Below, one piece after another: positions 62,850 through 64,000 of a stretch of 64,000 nt of DNA (position 1 is its first letter; each line of letters begins with the position of its first letter). The translations under genes and the position numbers were made by a program. Below the pieces are notes generated by a model. The model was not told the origin of the DNA and did not search any database. It saw nothing but the letters and a program-made list of their open reading frames with translations. This stretch comes from JASHPR01 sp963815375 (GTDB lineage Bacteria; Actinomycetota; Actinomycetes; Streptosporangiales; Streptosporangiaceae), in assembly GCA_963815375.1 (NCBI GenBank), contig CAWFGX010000001.1, positions 2,418,001 through 2,482,000 of the forward strand, read 5' to 3'.

Positions 62850-63308
62850 TTACAGGTCGCGTTCGTAGACGTACATAAGGGGGCCGTCCCCTCCTGACCT
62901 GTTGCTGAAGCCGAGGCTCTCGTACAGGCTGCGGGCTGGAAGGTCGGGCTCGTCGACGCCGATGTCCATCGAGTCCGCACCCCGGTCGCGGGCCTCGCTG
63001 AGAGCCGCCTCCATCAGCGCCCGCCCGAGGCCCTGGCCCCGGCGGGGCGGTATGACATACAGCTCAGCCAGGTAGCACTCCAGGCCGGTGCTCCAGATCG
63101 CCTCGCGGAACCGGAGCACGGCCAGCCCGTCTGGGCCGTCACCGGCGAGCAGGACGAGCGTGTCACCGCCGTCGAGTAGCTGGAGCATGCGTTCGGCCAG
63201 CGCGGCCGGCTCGGGCGCGGGCTCACCGAATTCGCGGTTGAAGGCGTGGAGCAGGCGCCCGATCGCGTCAGCGTCGTCGCGACTCGCACGCCGAACATGG
63301 TCTGCCAT
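62850..63308 (-). CDS. GNAT N-acetyltransferase
   Basis: The 152-residue protein has the acetyl-CoA motif in ELYVIPPRRGQGLGRALMEA and the late DLPARSLYESLGF. The start ATG at 63308 follows GGGAGGATCC. The acceptor substrate is unknown; the sequence is of the broad RimI-like group. Confidence 0.85.
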   Translation of the reverse strand: MADHVRRASRDDADAIGRLLHAFNREFGEPAPEPAALAERMLQLLDGGDTLVLLAGDGPDGLAVLRFREAIWSTGLECYLAELYVIPPRRGQGLGRALMEAALSEARDRGADSMDIGVDEPDLPARSLYESLGFSNRSGGDGPLMYVYERDL

Positions 63309-63480
63309 GGATCCTCCCAGTGTGTTCCGGTCTGCATAGCTGACTCGGGCCGCTGGGAGGTCCTCGGGCACAGCCGCGAGGACAAGGTCAACATCGCACG
63401 GCCTCAGACTAAACCAATTTCATGACAGAACGCTGCCAGCACTGACTGTCCTGGGACGGTGCCCATGCCGCGGACAGGGA

Positions 63481-63555
63481 TCAGTCCTTGTGCCGGCTCA
63501 CGACAATGACGATGACGATTACCACCGCGAGCACGAGCCCCGCTCCTATCACCAT
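63481..63555 (-). CDS. Candidate 24-residue membrane peptide
   Basis: ATG at 63555 with GGAG 9 bases before. The frame is a single hydrophobic helix (MVIGAGLVLAVVIVIVIVVS) followed by RHKD and TGA. No homologue is recalled, and it is too short for composition tests. It lies between the ABC ATPase and GNAT genes on the same strand. Confidence 0.35.
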   Translation of the reverse strand: MVIGAGLVLAVVIVIVIVVSRHKD

Positions 63556-63658
63556 GATGGGCTCCAATGCCCAGGTCCCTCTGTGGGACGGCCATCAGCG
63601 CCAGGCGGTGCACCGCCGGAGCTGGTGGTGGCAGGAAACGTTCTGGATGATTCCGTGA

Positions 63659-64000
63659 TTAATCGGGTCGAGGGGCCGGCTCCGGGACGGCCGCGGCTGT
63701 GGAACTGGCGGCGAGGCCGGCGCCCTGGCGGATCGTGAGGCGGCCCTTGGACATCACGCCGATGCGCTGGGCCCTGCGGGCGATCGAGGAGTCGTGCGTG
63801 ACCAGCACCAGGGTGAGGCCGCGCTCACGCCACAGGCGCTCCAGCAGGCCGATGATCTCGTCCCGGGTGTCCTCGTCCAGGTTGCCCGTCGGCTCGTCGG
63901 CGAGCACCACCTTAGGGTCCTTCACCAGGGCGCGGGCGATCGCGACCCGCTGCTGCTGGCCGCCGGACAGCTCGGAGGGCAGGTGCGAGGCGCGGTCGGC
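63659..64000 (-). CDS. ABC transporter ATP-binding protein (5' part beyond the window)
   Basis: The C-terminal 113 residues of an ATPase are visible. They include the signature LPSELSGGQQQRVAIARALV, Walker B with VVLADEPTGNLDEDT, and the H-loop LVLVTHD. The DEPTGNLD form is typical of the LolD/MacB/FtsE group, which pairs with FtsX-like permeases. The tail after RLTIRQ is alanine-rich. The gene continues past 64000. Confidence 0.93.
   Translation of the reverse strand, partial: ADRASHLPSELSGGQQQRVAIARALVKDPKVVLADEPTGNLDEDTRDEIIGLLERLWRERGLTLVLVTHDSSIARRAQRIGVMSKGRLTIRQGAGLAASSTAAAVPEPAPRPD

Overview
The window is about 64 kb of very GC-rich DNA with actinobacterial gene content: Lsr2, a WblA/WhiB4-type iron-sulfur regulator, two Get3/ArsA-like ATPases beside it, DUF2516, DUF3180, a DUF2342-type metalloprotease, frequent GTG starts and many 4-base ATGA/GTGA overlaps. 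The order of the housekeeping genes follows two blocks known from mycobacteria and Streptomyces (radA-mutY-clpC-lsr2-lysS-coaX-panC-folK-folB-folP-folE-ftsH-hpt-tilS-metalloprotease-dacB-ppa, and crp-MBL-Nudix-RidA-ATPases-wblA-PBP-metallophosphoesterase-tRNA-Pro). A spore- or mycelium-forming actinomycete outside both genera is likely. The genus cannot be fixed from this sequence.

Layout. 1-8.5 kb: end of a BlaI-type repressor with its M56 sensor peptidase, an AlaX editing protein, DUF2516, an Xre-type regulator, an asparaginase II, dtd, a TIM-barrel isomerase, radA, a membrane-anchored protein and mutY. 8.5-18 kb: clpC, lsr2, an EndoQ-like PHP nuclease fused to a UvrD-type helicase, an ArgA-type acetyltransferase, and an NlpC/P60 wall hydrolase behind a probable c-di-AMP riboswitch. 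18-31 kb: a long leftward array for lysyl-tRNA, CoA and folate synthesis, with ftsH, hpt and tilS. 31-38.6 kb: metalloprotease and dacB, divergent ppa and crp, then leftward MBL hydrolase, Nudix, RidA and a 51-residue DUF4177 gene. 38.6-48.4 kb: SPFH protein, two Get3-like ATPases, wblA, a class A PBP, yqeY (with a tandem array on each side), an AbiEi/DUF559-like protein, a metallophosphoesterase and tRNA-Pro(CGG).

48.3-60.6 kb is a decayed genomic island inserted at the 3' end of tRNA-Pro. A 46-bp copy of the tRNA 3' half lies at 60567-60612, and a strong terminator that probably belonged to the tRNA lies just beyond it. The island holds an IS481-family transposase with several frameshifts, remnants like those of actinomycete integrative elements (DUF2637 membrane protein, small zinc-ribbon protein), a lipoprotein, a broken GIY-YIG-like nuclease, and a trio of tyrosine recombinase, HTH protein and recombinase-like protein with eight zinc ribbons. 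The third member of the trio is frameshifted three times. A large gene next to it has lost its 3' end. Several genes here are broken while those outside are intact, which fits decay rather than poor sequence quality.

60.6-64 kb: small secreted proteins and remnants, a VOC protein, a GNAT acetyltransferase, a candidate membrane peptide and the end of an ABC-transporter ATPase gene.

The points most worth follow-up are the EndoQ-helicase fusion, the island with its zinc-ribbon recombinase trio, the palindromic element found both at the alaX start and inside the MBL hydrolase reading frame, and the two minisatellites bracketing yqeY.
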